Shown here piece after piece: positions 18,420 to 30,363 of a stretch of DNA of 64,000 bases. The notes below the pieces were generated by a model. That model made no database searches and had not been told where the DNA came from. It was given only the letters and a program-made list of their open reading frames with translations. Source of the stretch: Ulota crispa (Eukaryota > Streptophyta > Bryopsida > Orthotrichales > Orthotrichaceae); assembly GCA_963920765.1 (NCBI GenBank), contig OY987249.1, positions 18,386,483 to 18,450,482 on the forward strand. Direction: 5' to 3'. Numbering within the stretch: the first letter of the stretch is position 1; each line of letters opens with the position of its first letter. The position numbers were made by a program, and so were the translations under genes.

Positions 18420-21400
18420 CTATTGGGGATTAGGTGGCCGGCCGTTGGCAGCAGCGACACGAGAGCCCCACTCCAGAAGCTCCTTGCTGGTGTCATCCTT
18501 GTGCAGAATGACCTCGATAAAGCACAGACAGTCCTTCTTCTCTCCTTGCATAGCGGCTATGGCGTCCAACAGCTCCTCTTCCGTTCGAACCTGCAAAAAG
18601 TCGACATAACTCAGATGTAGCCAAATCGTTACATCACCAAGAGTCATGGTTGTCACATTGGACCGCCTGTCCATCTGTCCGCTTGTCCATACGCCCAAAG
18701 TGCCCACTTGAGGTCATGGTCATGGTCTGTTCAATGAAAACAACTCATGGTTGACTACAAAAAATGGTATAAAATGATAATAAAAACTTACTTTGTACAT
18801 GTTGGCAACACTCAATTGTTCCCAACATGAAGTCAAAATGTGGATTCAAAGCCATATCACATAATAAAAATAAAAAAATGAAAATTTGATTCTTTTTAGG
18901 TCAAAAATCCTAAAATGTCCTAAAAAACACAAGAGGATAGACACATCCATCCGTGCTATCTTTTTTGTGCGTCCGCATGTGCTTTCCAACAGCCAAAACT
19001 TGCTCAAAGTTACAACCATGACCAGTACTGCAAAAATTTGACAAAAATTGTACTTTCCGTGTGACCTAGTCATAGCAGCCAAAAAAAAACACATAACCCT
19101 AAACCCTGGACCACTTGAGGTCCAATTTGGTAATGCAACCTACCTTGCAAGTCCACAGGTTTCCTTCGCCGTTGGCAAAAGCCTCCACCACAGCAGTATA
19201 GTTCCAGTTTTTGATGATATTGTAAGGGCCATCGTGAATTTCAACCTCAATGGTGTAACCTCCGTTGTTGATCAAAAAGATGACGCTTCTGTGCCCACAC
19301 CGGATCATCGTTGACACGTCTTGAGCTGTAACCTGGTCAGTTTGAAAAGGCATCCCCACGCACCCACCGCAGTCAATTCCCACTTCCAAAAACTAAAGCT
19401 TAGAAATAACCAGGAAGCTTTTCTACTTCACATTTTGAAGTTCCCAAATCCAGTTTCAACATCTTGCTTACTAAACCCTAAACCTTAAACCCCAAAAACC
19501 CAAGACTAGCGATGTTAAAATGACAAAAGCATTTCAGATAAAAATAGATTTTTTATTCTTAAAAAATCAGTGAAGAACATCGCATGTGTTGGTTCAAAAA
19601 TAAAGAAAGCCAATAACTATTAAAAAGAGCTAGAAAGTATTTAAATCCGACTTTGAGCATCTTGGATATAGTTGTGTGGTTGGACAGATTTTGGGGTCTA
19701 GTCGTTGTATTGTCTATCTGACGTCCAATGTTGCATATGATAAATGTCAAGTATATGTGACATTTTTGTTTAGTAAGACCATATTTATCAACTGAGATAA
19801 CTTTATTTTAGATATGAAGCACAATTTAGAATCTAATAAGCATTTATTAAATTGAGATACTTCAATAAAATGAAACGTTAATATGTCAAGATCAAAAATA
19901 GAGAGTTCTATTTAAAAGTCAAACTTAAAGTAGACAGACAGGGTCTGCTAGACATCTTGGACGTCGTGCTTGTCATATTGTTGACATGTTTGCAAAGACA
20001 ACCATATTCTTGATCTTTGATAGTTTAAGAACAGTGAACTGTTAGTTTCAGATTTCTTGAGAAGCTGGGTGTTTAGAGCTTAAAAGAGGGTGCGCGTACT
20101 TGAAAGCTTCCGTCGCCAATGCAGGCGATGACGCGCTTATCCTTGGCGGCTTGCGCGTAGCCCAAAGTTGCTCCCACAGACCATCCAATAGACCCATATT
20201 GCATCTGAAACTCGTATTTGCAACCATCTGGCAACTTAAGCTTCTGGCAATTGAACCATGAGTCTCCTGTCTCGGCTATTACTGCCGTGTCATGAGACAG
20301 CATTCCCTGTTGCCATAACCAAAAACTCATGAGAAAACATCCAAAAATTAAAAAGCAGAGAAACCGTGAAAAGATGGCAAGTATTGTAGGGTTTTAGGTT
20401 TTAGGATTTAGGGTTTAGGGCTTGTAAGACCTGGATGTGGTGGAAAAGGTTGACAGTTTTGAGAGGCTCATTAGGTTTCTGCTTGAGAGGCAGTCCAGCA
20501 GGGACGTACATACGCATGTAATTGTCAAACGACGCTGTGTTTTGTTTCACTCGCTTTGACAAAGCCTCCAAGAAGTCCTTCATGAGCACAAACCCAAATG
20601 CTGGGCCGTTTCCAATTACAATTCTGTCGGGGTGTATCGTGATCGTCTTCTCCCTTTTGCATAGAAGCGAGTAACCTACAGAGCTGCGCTACAAAATTAG
20701 TGTGAGACTTTTATCATCCTTTCAGGATTCTTAAGGGGCAGTTCATACTATGTCCCATCGCAATGCCAGATCCCATTTTAGTTGAACTATTAAGGGCAAA
20801 AAAGAAATCTAAAGAACGAACATTTTATGCAAAAATATTGGTGAGATTTGGGCTGAAAGTTGGGTCTAGCAAAATGGTCAACCCAAATCTTGAGTGAAGT
20901 CCCATTTTCTTAAGCCCCAAAATTTCCAAAAACTGTTGCCATGTAAGAAATCGGGATGTAGGACTTGGGAAGTACTGGGTACCTAGTGTGAAGCGCCTAG
21001 TCCCAACTTTTGGCTCTACACCAATGAGATTCTGAGATTTCAGTGGGACTTGGGAAATATTGGAGACATAATGTGAAGCATCAAGTCCCAACTTTTGGGA
21101 CTACACCAATCAGATTCTGAGATTTTAGTGGGACTTGGGACGTAGTGTGAACTGCCCCTATGAATATAGAAAAAAAAAATTAGCAGAAAGAGTGAGCAAC
21201 CGAACCTGTAGTCATTGAAAATTGGCCCAACAAAGACATACACGTCGGAGGATTCCACAATCTCCGACACGTTGACAGAGCTGACGGCACCCCAGTACGT
21301 GCCGATGAAACTAGGATGCGTTTCGCGGAAGAGACCCTTGCCAGAGGGCATGACGGCCACGGCATAGCCGCATGCCGTGGCTAACTCCTCAAAAGCATGT

Positions 21401-23426
21401 TGTGCTTTTGCAACACGAAGCTTGGGACCAGCAATGAGGACGGGCTTCACGCTTGTGTTTAAAATGTGACTCACCTCTTCCACAGCTGCGGTCAGGCTCA
21501 TTTTATTGGACTTCAAATCTCCAATTCCATACAAACTGCACAACCAACCATGGTTGTCACATTGGACAAATTGCTCTTCAGCCCAGCGTTGTTAGTTTGG
21601 GCAAGTATAGGTTGTCAAACAGCAGAGGCAGATCAATTGGATCGGATTGGCAGACAGATTTGTCTGCTCTCATTTGTTAGGGCATTTTTAGGGTTTTTGA
21701 CCTAAAAAGGAAAGAATCAAATTATTGTTTTTCATTTTTACTACATGATATGACTTTAAATCCACATTGTGCCTTCATATTGGCAACAATGAGTATCATT
21801 AACATGTACAAAGTAAGTTTTTTTTCATCATTTTTTGAAATCAACTATGAGTTGACTACATCAAATGAACATGAGCTCAATTGGGCACTTTGGGCAGATG
21901 GACAACTGGATGGACGGGTGGTCCAATGTGACAATCATGCTTCACCCTATCTGTTTGCCCCCATACGTCCAATTGAGCTCTTATTTGTTTGATGTAATCA
22001 ACTTGTAGTTGATTTTAGAAAATGGTAAAAAAAAAGCTTACCTCACACATGTTGATTACACATGATTGACAACATGAAGTTAGGATGCAAATTTAAAGCC
22101 GTATCACATAGTAAAAATTTATAATTTGATTCTTCCTTTTATAGAGAAAAACTCATAAAATGCAACAATGAACAGACTCACCTGTCTTATCTTTTTGCCA
22201 AATCTCGCCCAAAGTAACAACCATGTATCCAACAAACAAGCAATATATGAAAAAGGAAGAACAGACTGATAAGAATCATTGATGGCTTCCACAATGGTTA
22301 GACTAGAGATAAGGACATACACTTGTAATACCTGCATGGACTGTGTAAGGCGTGACACTGCTGAGTGATGGTGTAAGGAATGGGCGAAGCTTTGAAGGAT
22401 GGATGTGGAAGTGATGGCAGGTTGCAGCTCACGCTCAGATACACCGGCTTGCTCTTCAGTATGGCTGTTGAGATTGCCATGTCCAGTAGCTCATGTGCAT
22501 CTTCCAAGTTTTGTATCACAAACTGCACAACGTGTCATCCAAGGAAAAGAATATGAAATCCTCATATCTATGACGTTTTTTCACCTTCCAACTCAGTCAA
22601 CTGGGAAAAACAGAGGGACCATTTTGTACTCCACCTTAATCTTACATACATACAATAAATATAAGCATAACTATAGCTCAAAGTTGTAATTATTTGAATT
22701 TTTGGAGAAAATCATTGAGACTTCACTTTCACTACTGTACAAGAAAGTGTAAGATTTTTTTTTGTAATATGCTAAATTGTACATAATGATAGAAATAGTG
22801 AAAGTCACATAATGTACTGTTTTTCCCAATTTACCAAATATGGCATTGACTCTTGTCTATAACGTTTTTTCACTTTCAAACTCTATAGCTTTTGTCATGG
22901 GTTTCTCAACTACTACGAAGCAAGAAAAGAAAGGGGGACTAGCTATCAAGGGAGGATGTGGACAAACCTGGGCACCAGTGATTTGTTGGAAGCAGCGATG
23001 CTCTTGACCGAAGTCCGGATCGCCGATGGTGTGATGCAGAATGCGGTTGGTACCGAAATCGTTGGAGTTGGGCCCGCCCACGATGCAGATGAGCGGCAGA
23101 TTCTCACTGTACGCTCCGGCGATGGCGTTGATGACGCTCAATCCGCCGACCGTGAACGTCACGACGCAGGCGCCGACGCCGTGCGCGCGCGCGTACCCGT
23201 CCGCGGCGTAACCCGCGTTGAGCTCGTTGCAGCAGCCGACGAGGTCGAGCTCCGGCTCCGCCACCAAGTGGTCGAGCAGGATGAGATTGAAGTCTCCGGG
23301 GACGGTGAACACGTCGCGCACTCCGATCTCCACCAGGCGGCGCGCTATGTAGCGGCCCAGCGTCCATTCCGTCTCGGGCTCCGCGTTCCCTTTCACTCTC
23401 CTCTCGCCTTTCTTCCCGTTGCCCAT
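18420..23426 (-). CDS. Pyruvate decarboxylase, seven exons
   Basis: Thiamine-diphosphate enzyme converting pyruvate to acetaldehyde and CO2, first step of ethanol fermentation, cytosolic. Exons in transcript order: 23426-22968, 22522-22332, 21535-21206, 20683-20431, 20306-20100, 19332-19144, 18590-18420. All introns are GT-AG with matching phases, giving 599 aa, within the plant range. Glu68 in [16 protein letters not shown] activates the cofactor. His131-His132 (NRILHHTIG) are the active-site pair. GDGSFQ at 475-480 with Asn502-Asn503 forms the Mg/ThDP motif, and Glu509 (GGYTIE) is the other catalytic acid. The C-terminus ends [14 protein letters not shown], very like flowering-plant PDCs. 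There is no transit peptide. The join of exons 2 and 3 ([17 protein letters not shown]) is about ten residues longer than I would expect and is the least certain junction. Exon 1 is GC-rich, unlike the rest. Introns 1, 2, 3 and 6 carry MITEs. Confidence 0.96.
18645..19020. mobile_element. MITE of family B in PDC intron 6
   Basis: Ends CATGGTTGTCACATTGGACC and, reversed, CATGGTTGTAACTTTGAGC; 376 bp. Interior landmarks are TTTAGGTCAAAAATCC-like and ACTCATGGTTGACTAC-like sequences shared with 21549-21939, 21936-22225 and 27934-28293. Confidence 0.7.
19094..19108. repeat. Telobox-like motif, PDC intron 6
   Basis: AACCCTAAACCCT, the plant telomere unit, 36 bp inside the donor of intron 6. Two other PDC introns carry similar strings. 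Whether it acts as a regulatory telobox is unknown. Confidence 0.5.
19471..19493. repeat. Degenerate telomere-like string, PDC intron 5
   Basis: Degenerate CCCTAAA units (ctaaaccctaaacc then ttaaacccc) in intron 5. Same type as at 19094 and 20388. Confidence 0.5.
20388..20421. repeat. Degenerate TTTAGGG array, PDC intron 4
   Basis: About five degenerate TTTAGGG units fill the first third of the 124 bp intron 4, starting within 10 bp of the exon 4 donor. This is a short interstitial telomere-like array of the plant type. Confidence 0.65.
20735..21158. mobile_element. MITE of family A in PDC intron 3
   Basis: Inverted ends GGGGCAGTTCATACTATGTC / ACGTAGTGTGAACTGCCCC reversed; 424 bp, most of the 522 bp intron. 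It contains an internal partial duplication (CACCAATGAGATTCTGAGAT and CACCAATCAGATTCTGAGAT). Related to 16243-16586 and 60149-60495. Confidence 0.75.
21549..21939. mobile_element. MITE of family B in PDC intron 2, copy 1
   Basis: Left end CATGGTTGTCACATTGGAC, right end GTCCAATGTGACAATCATG. Its left end lies only 13 bp from the first base of PDC exon 3 (21535), so it supplies sequence close to the 3' splice site and probably the branch region. It shares its CATG end with the inverted copy that follows. Confidence 0.7.
21936..22225. mobile_element. MITE of family B in PDC intron 2, copy 2 (inverted)
   Basis: Starts in the CATG that ends copy 1 and runs in the opposite orientation to ..AAAGTAACAACCATG. 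Interior sequence (CATGAAGTTAGGATGCAAAT, then GCCGTATCACATAGTAAAAA) is the inverse of copy 1. The left terminal repeat is weak. Confidence 0.55.
22599..22846. mobile_element. Decayed MITE of family E in PDC intron 1
   Basis: The left end (ACTGGGAAAAACAGAGGGACC then TTTTGTACTCCACCTTAA) and the right end (GTACTGTTTTTCCCAATTTA, CCAAATATGG) match the family at 5620-5877 in inverse orientation. The middle has diverged. Confidence 0.5.
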
Positions 23427-24900
23427 TTGGTAGCGACTCCTTCACAGCAAACTCTTTTCGATTTCCCTGTAGGAATTTACATATGAATTCCCTGTGTATT
23501 ATACAAAACGTAGGGAAATGTGACAGAGGGGAAATGTGACACAGGGAAATGTTGCACACGGAAAACTAATAGAAGAAATAGGAGGTTTCAGATATCTCAA
23601 AAAATGATGAACAAATGGTTGTGAATGAGTTTTTGTTTGTTGATGAATATGCTGTCACAACTTTAGGAGGTTATCATGGCTTGTTCATGGAGTAACTTGA
23701 TCGAGTTATTCACCAATTTCATTCACGTGAACGAAATTGATAGTGAACGGGCATATTTGAAACCCCCTAATACACGGAAATGCTTAACTATTCTTTCAAC
23801 GTGAACAGTGGCACTGAGGGAAAACCATCAATTCGTGCTTACTCACAGGGAGATTGTGATGAATTCTTGAAACTAACTGAGGGAAATTCACAAGAGTTTG
23901 TTGTGCTTGTACAAACTAGCTCGCTAGCAAATCTCGATACTGAGCAAACTCAAAAGATCAGATTGTATAATCATATGGTAATTCCTGTACACCCGCCGCT
24001 GGTGCAATCTCTCAATTTTTGAAAATGAAGGATCGGAGGTTGGCAACTCTCAAAATCAAAAGCTCTGATTCGAAGAACTTCGACTGATTCTAAAACTAGA
24101 AAAAAATTTACACTTTACTCACCTCCAAGATTCAGAGCCCCAAACTTGGCGACATTTAATCGCACAAAGCTAGCTCTAATACCCACAGCTGAAACTTAAA
24201 TAAAAAGTGCCCACGTCGAGAAGTTCCGTTAACGGAACGAATCCATTGATATATTGTGCAATCTTCTCTCTGCGAGTCTCAATTTTGTAAAGAAGACATC
24301 TGCCACGTTCAATTACGATCCCTTGCTTAAGAGGAAAGTGTAACAGGTGGCAGATGTTTTCGGGGAAGTGTTAAACTCGCAGGTGAACTCATACACATTG
24401 CCCCACATGCAGGGAACTGCGAGGTTTCACACCTCGTTGAAAACAGAGTTTCTTCTCGACTTTTTCGGTCACTTTTTCTCGTGAGTAATCCAAAAAGTTC
24501 AGCTCAAAAAAGTAGCATAGCATGGACATGGCCTCTCTTGGGTGCGAAAACAAGAAACATGGGTTCTCACGCGAGAGAAAACGACAAAGAATTGAACAAA
24601 CCCGGGAACTGAAATGGGCCGGGGAGGATTAAAACAGATTTAGCACAGAACTGTTAGTATCGAGAAATGTACCGAGCTGTGCACGATATATATGACCCTG
24701 GTGCTTAATATAAAGAATGCAACGCCATGAATGTAATCGATCTAGGTACCCCAAACAAACCATACAGCTAGCGACACCTTCAAAATTTATCTTGCACTAT
24801 GAGTGACGGACATGCAGCTGAAATCCGGTGACGACAGCGCACAGTACAACACAGACAGCAGCCATAAATTAACTCACTTGCTTGCAAAGCGAGCTCTGCG
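23427..24900 (-). promoter_or_regulatory. PDC upstream region
   Basis: 5' flank of PDC. A CTACAG just upstream (about 23468-23473 on the other strand) could be the acceptor of a 5'-UTR intron. Short tandem units like GGGAAATGTGACA occur at about 23513-23555. AT content is lower near the gene than in neighbouring DNA. I see no certain TATA box. An 80-codon ORF at 23780-24022 is not supported as a gene. Confidence 0.35.
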
Positions 24901-25377
24901 TTACCTTGCAACTGGAGCACCTGTCACCGCTGCAAATCACCTCCAAACAACTGGGTCGTCGCCATACAAACGAATGCTGCTCAAGCCAGGCAAGCTTTGC
25001 ATTTGCATGGGGTTCTGATATATGATGATGTATCCTAGCGCCAACTTATAGCTCGGGTATGGCGGGGCTCGGTAGGAAGTGCAAATTTGAAAGAGGAGTT
25101 TGGCTGGTGGTGACAGTCCTTGCGAAGTCAGCTGTGGAAGCGTCGCTAGCTGGAGCGCAGGATCTTTTTTTTAAGGCTTTTAATAGCTAGAAAGCTTTAT
25201 AAAAATATTAATAATAATAATTCAAGCTTCAAGCTTATACAAAAAAATGAAAAAAAATGAAAAAAAAATAACGTCTTGATGCCAGATGTCGAGCAATGCT
25301 TCAAATCTAGATGTTTACTACATATTAGAAAAAAGAAAAAGTATATGTTGATGTTTGAATCCAAAACGTCATATTCA

Positions 25378-25630
25378 TTAATTTGAGAAAAATGATACAT
25401 TTTAGGACTTTCAAATTTTGATCTGAAAGTTTTAGAAGGCCCCCTAAAACCAAGCTTAGCGTTTTTTTGTACACGTGTCCTCACTTGAGATGAGGAATTT
25501 GCAAGGGAAAAAATCTGAATGGCTTAGACTGAATCTGATACCTTCAAATATGGTTTAAGGTGACTTTTTGGATTTAAGGTGAAGTACAAAGTGGGACACC
25601 TGTTTTTCCCAAATTAACAAATATGGTGTT
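25378..25630. mobile_element. MITE of family E
   Basis: The right end CCCAAATTAACAAATATGGTGTT and interior (TGGTTTAAGGTGA, ACACGTGTCCTCAC) match 5620-5877. The left end is worn. Confidence 0.55.
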
Positions 25631-26030
25631 CCAGTCAATTAGGAACTTAGACAAAAATAAAATGATCTTCACATTCACATTGTGTGGAGATGTGTTATTT
25701 GAAAATCAAGCCGCCCTTGAGTATCTTTGAGATAATGTCATTTTTTGTTATAAATTTTTGAATTTTGTAACCCATGTTTTCAAAAAATTCATTCTTACAA
25801 TACCAATCTTTGATTTTAGAAAAAATTGGTCACAATTAACAAGCTCGAAGGGTAAACACTTGCAACTTAATTTTGCACTTAATTGTTTTTCGTGTGGCCA
25901 TATCTGCACCACTAAAATTTACCATATGGCTTGAGAAGTTGCCGGTCAAGAACCACAATAAAAACCCTGCTGGAGCGAGCTTCTCATGCAACGTACACAA
26001 AGATTTTCGAGGATCTTCTAAGATTTACGG

Positions 26031-27168
26031 TTTCATGCACAAAAAATCTACTGTACTTGTGTATCCAGAGTCTCTCTCTGTCTGATCAGCACCTCTGCCC
26101 ATTGAAGGCCGTGTCAAAATAATTTATCAGTGTTGTTTTTTTTTGGCGATTTGGACCAAAATAGCACCAAATATTTTTGACTGGCACCAAGCCTATAGAA
26201 AAAAAAACATGATTATTTGGATGAAATCGCTAAAAAACTTCAAATTTAAAAAAAAACTTGGATGAAATTGTCAAATTGTGAATGAAAATCAAATTATAGA
26301 CATGTATTATGCGCTAATGTGATATTTTCTATCCATTATGTGGATGAATGTTGAAATTTGGAGCATCCACTATAACATTTTAAATCGCCACTTTGGCACT
26401 TCTTAAAAATGAAAAAAAACCCTGTAATTTATAGGTTTCATGCACAAAAAATCTACTATACTTGTGAGTGAAGATATTTTGGATGAAATGGCATTAGCTT
26501 TTTTTCTAGCCAAAAAATGATTGAGTAGCAAGGATGGCTACATTTTTTTTACAAATGTATAGTTGGATGTTTTCAACAACAACTTTTCATTTTGTGAGAA
26601 ATTAGAATATTGCACTAGGAAGGTGAGGCGACATCAAATGGAGCCCTAAAAACAAGGCTCCTACTCCCAAACCCGTGTATAAAAATTGCTTAAATATTTT
26701 ACATTTTTTCAAAAAATACTATAAACACCATATTGGTTAAATTGGGAAAAACAATACATTTTGGGACTTCTAAGAATTAAGGTGATCAACTTAATTTGAG
26801 CTTCAACGTTTTTTTTGGTACACGTGCCCTCACCTGAGAGGAGGAATTTGGGAGGGAAAAAATCTTAGTGGTTCATACTGAATCTGATACCTTTGAATCT
26901 GATTTAAGGTAACATTTTGGGTTTAAGGTGGAGTACAAAATGAGATCCCTGTTTTTCCCAATGAACAATTAGTTATACCAATTTTGGTGTACCAAAAAAG
27001 CGATAATTAGCACAAAATAATTTCACTGATCAGCACCTCTACCCTTTGAAGGCCGAGTCGGAATAATTTATTGGTTTCACGCACAAAAAATCTACTGTAC
27101 CTGTGATTCCAGAGTCTCTCTCTGTCTGATCAGCACCTCTGCCCTTTGAAGGGCGTGTCGGAATAATT
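26031..27168. repeat. Dispersed direct repeat around a family E copy
   Basis: A unit of about 95 bp (TTTCATGCACAAAAAATCTA then GTCTGATCAGCACCTCTGCC and AAGGCCGTGTCGGAATAA) occurs at about 26031-26125 and 27074-27168, with partial copies at about 26428-26458 and 27026-27070. A family E MITE lies between them at 26724-26968 (left end AAACACCATATTGGTTAAAT). No gene is recognised in 24900-27211. Confidence 0.6.
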
Positions 27169-27211
27169 CATATGCAGACAGTCCACACACAAAAAAAAGA
27201 GTATAAAGGAA

Positions 27212-27613
27212 TACTGTAGGTTGGGAGCAGATTCGGCAGGTTTCTGCAGAATCAATTATTTTTTGAGAAAAACTCAGTTAGGCATTTGATTTCATAATTA
27301 AACAAGATTAAGTACTTTTAAAAAAGTTTTTATTAATTGGCATTCAACTAGAAAATTTAGTAGAATTAAGCCTTTTTTTAAGCATCTCCCACTTTCTAAA
27401 ATTAGCCCTTGGTATAAAACTTGCAGTAGATTGAGCTCTCTTGGAATCAACCTTGACCTTCCATTGTTAGTAAGCTTAATGACTTTTATAATATTCAACA
27501 TTTCAATTTTTTGATTTGTTCGACATTGGGCATTTTTGGAGAATAATTTATAGAATAATTAGGTAAAATTTTGGGGAACTATTTTATGCCGAATCTGCTA
27601 CCAACCTACAGTA
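27212..27613. mobile_element. Inverted-repeat element, family G
   Basis: A 402 bp element with ends TACTGTAGGTTGGGAGCAGA / TCTGCTACCAACCTACAGTA, extending inward to GATTCGGCA / TGCCGAATC. AT-rich interior, no transposase. Only one copy seen here. Confidence 0.65.
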
Positions 27614-27724
27614 CACTAATAGACACACTCAAACGTGTAAAATGCTTAATTGTATTACCCCCTAAGTGTCACAAACAAAACCGGGGTTCACACAAGTTTG
27701 GGGAGCGTTTTGAATAGAATGGAA

Positions 27725-27772
27725 TAACTTGGAGTGTAACTTGGAGTGTAACTTGGAGTGTAACTTGGAGTG
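27725..27772. repeat. 12-bp tandem repeat x4
   Basis: Four exact units of TAACTTGGAGTG. Confidence 0.95.
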
Positions 27773-27933
27773 TAAATCAAATCTAAAAATTTCATTGTAA
27801 AAATTTGTTGACTTCCTACTTGCAAATGCAAATCTGTAATTTTTTGTGAAAATCTATCTTATAGATGCAAAAATTATAAGGCTTGATGACTAGGTTGTTT
27901 GTGGAATTTTAATGTAGAAAACGTCCGCTGTGA

Positions 27934-28293
27934 CAAGGTTGTTACTTCAAGTGGCTTGAGGCTATCAAACAGCACAAGTGGACCACCCAAACGGACAAGA
28001 CAAGCGGACATGTCGGCCCTCTTGTGTTTTTAGGCCATTTTTAGGGATTTTGACCTAAAATGGAAGAATCAAATTTTCAGTTTTCATTTTTGTTATGTGA
28101 TATGGCTTTGAATCCACATTTTGACTCCAAAACAATGAGTGTCACTAGCATATACAAAGTAAGTTTTTTTATCATTTGTACCATTTTTAAAAGTTAACTA
28201 TGAGTTGACTTCATTGGACGAATCATGATCTCAATTGGACACGTTGGGCATACAAGTGGGCATGCGGACAGGTCGCTCAATGTGACAACCATG
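27934..28293. mobile_element. MITE of family B
   Basis: Right end CTCAATGTGACAACCATG; the left end is worn (CAAGGTTGTTACTTCAAG). The interior matches the family B copies in PDC introns 2 and 6. It cuts the LTR remnant that follows. Confidence 0.65.
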
Positions 28294-28400
28294 GTGATGC
28301 TTAGGAGTTAAAGTGGGAGGGAGAACAAAGATATATACAAAATGTGCGTAGTGGATGAATGAAAAGGAACATAGTAGATGACATATAGATGTCATCAACA
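28294..28400 (-). mobile_element. Truncated Ty1/copia LTR start
   Basis: Read on the minus strand, a purine tract ATGTGGGGAG (28401-28410) is followed by TGTTGATGACATCTATATGT, the pattern of a polypurine tract next to an LTR that begins with TG. Only about 100 bp remain before family B sequence. No matching second LTR was found. Confidence 0.5.
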
Positions 28401-30215
28401 CTCCCCACATCAGGATACTACAATAAACTCATTGTTCTAACACTATTGTATACAGTTTGAGAACAAAGCAACAACATGCTTTATGGAACAGCCTTTAGTG
28501 ATGTCAATGGTGAGACAACAGTTTGAACTTTCTCAAAATGATTATATATATGGTTGTTTAGATAAACAATTTTGTTTACACGTGATCATGTGTTGTTTAC
28601 TTTTGAGCTAGTATTGTTGGCTCTTTTTGTTGTGTTGCTCCAGCAAATATTCGATTGGTGTCTTGATGTTTTTCTATCCCTCTATTGAAGGCATGATCTC
28701 CCTGCTGTTGCCTGCTGTTGCCTGCTGTCCAACAATCAATGGCACCATTGACAGTGCCTAGAAGCCAAGTGGTAGAAAGTACACAAAAGTTCTTTGCTGT
28801 GAAGGGAGGTTTCAACATTGGACTTTATAACAATTGGCCAAATTATGAAAGACAACTCAAGGGCTTTGGTTGTGCTTAGTACAAGAGTTTTTGTATCTTG
28901 AAAGATATAAATCTTTATATCTATTGTACCCATTTTTTGCTCAAGGAACTTAGGTTTTGAACTCCTGTTTTGTTGCTAAATTTGACAAAGGGTTGCTTGC
29001 CAAGGAGTTTATAAGTGAGGATATCTACAACTTGGTCTTGGAATTGGATATATACTAATTTGATGGTATTTATACCACATTTTCTCTAATAAAGTGGAAC
29101 TACAATTTGATGTGCTTCAGCTATTCATGATGAACAAAATTCTTGGCAACTTTGAAAGTGCTTTGATTATTGCAAAAGATTGTAATAAGGCTTGGTAGAA
29201 CTTTGTGAGTCCTAGCAAATAATGTTTTCACCCATATGGCTTCACATATACCCTCAATTAATGCTTTGGCCTTTATGTCTAGAGATGACACGGCTATGGT
29301 GTGTTGTTTTTTAGAGGATCACAACATAGGTCTTCTAGCTAATTTGAACATCCACTTGATGATTGATTTTTTATTGACTTTGCAATTTCCAAAATCTATG
29401 TTTGAGTAACCAATTATTGATGTGTTGTGATCCTTCTTGTAAAATATTCCAAAGTCAAAAAATCCTTAAATGTATTTGAGAACATGGTTGGCTATGCCCA
29501 TATGCGGCACCCTTGGATTATGCATGAAGCAGCTTAGAACATTTGTTGCATATAGAATCTATGTCTTTGTGTTCACTAAGTATATGAGCATGCTAACAAG
29601 TTTTTGGAAACTTTTGGTATCTATTTGAGGTGTGTCGTCTTTTGCGCCAAGATATGTTCCTTTTGGTATGGATACAACTAGTAGTAGAAACTCGTGTTTT
29701 TCTTGATGGATTTTTTTGGACGTACATTTTAATTTGTTAACAATGACATCAAACATAACATTAAGATGATAGTTTTGACATCAAACATCATAGTATAATG
29801 TTAGTTCCAACATCAATTGTAACATAAAAAAAGTGGTCGTCCAAAAATCCATCAAGAAAAACACAAGTTTCTACTAGTGAACTATCAATGTACAACTATC
29901 CATACCAAATGATTTTAGAATTTGTAAAACATATGATTTTTGAGAAAGGAATATTTGTTGTTTTGATTTGAAAATTAAACTCCAAGGTAGTAAATAGCAT
30001 CACCGAAATTGGTCATAGCAAAACTGCACATGAGTTTGCTCTTGAGGGTGTCAATACTTGTGATGTTTGATCCAGTGATTAATAAATCATCAACGCACAA
30101 CATAAGGATAATAATTCCATGAGAGTTTGCCGTGCAGAATAAGTTGTAATTAGCTTCAATGTGAAATAACCCATGCTCTCTCAAGAAACCGTTAATCTTC
30201 TCAAACCAAGTTCAA
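28401..30215 (-). pseudogene. Decayed Ty1/copia pol fragment (reverse transcriptase to RNase H)
   Basis: Minus-strand translation from about 30212 gives a stretch like TWFEKINGFLREHG, then the reverse transcriptase active-site motif CVDDLLITGSN (about 30067-30097), usually YVDD. Downstream are SFQKLVSMLIYLVNTKT (RT C-terminus), then RNase H landmarks: MLWSSKKQHTIAVSS, IFCNNQS and FHFIREN at about 29340-29080. Several in-frame stops and shifts break the reading frame, and an inverted-repeat element interrupts it at about 29658-29911. Capsid, protease and integrase parts are absent. It is a dead remnant; from about 28960 to 28401 it is non-coding up to the purine tract. Confidence 0.8.
29658..29911. 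mobile_element. Inverted-repeat insertion inside the copia remnant
   Basis: The ends TTTGGTATGGATA / TATCCATACCAAA and inner arms (GTGTTTTTCTTGATGGATTT and its complement at about 29697 and 29855) form a hairpin-like element of about 250 bp that splits the pol sequence. Confidence 0.55.
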
Positions 30216-30363
30216 AGGGACAATTTGTTTGATGTGGAGGGGATACCGTGAGCGGAAATTTGTGCGCTTGGATTTTCTATCAAATTACTAAATTTTACCT
30301 TATAGCTATGTATTTTAAATTTTCATCTCTTGAAAAATTTCCCTTTTTAGTTTTTCTATTGGC

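Noticed and set aside
22956..23486. 176-codon ORF on + opposite PDC exon 1
   Set aside because: It is the antisense of a GC-rich, strongly conserved PDC exon; an open antisense frame is expected from codon bias.
23104..23559. 151-codon - strand ORF overlapping PDC exon 1 in another frame
   Set aside because: Arg-rich out-of-frame translation of the PDC exon.
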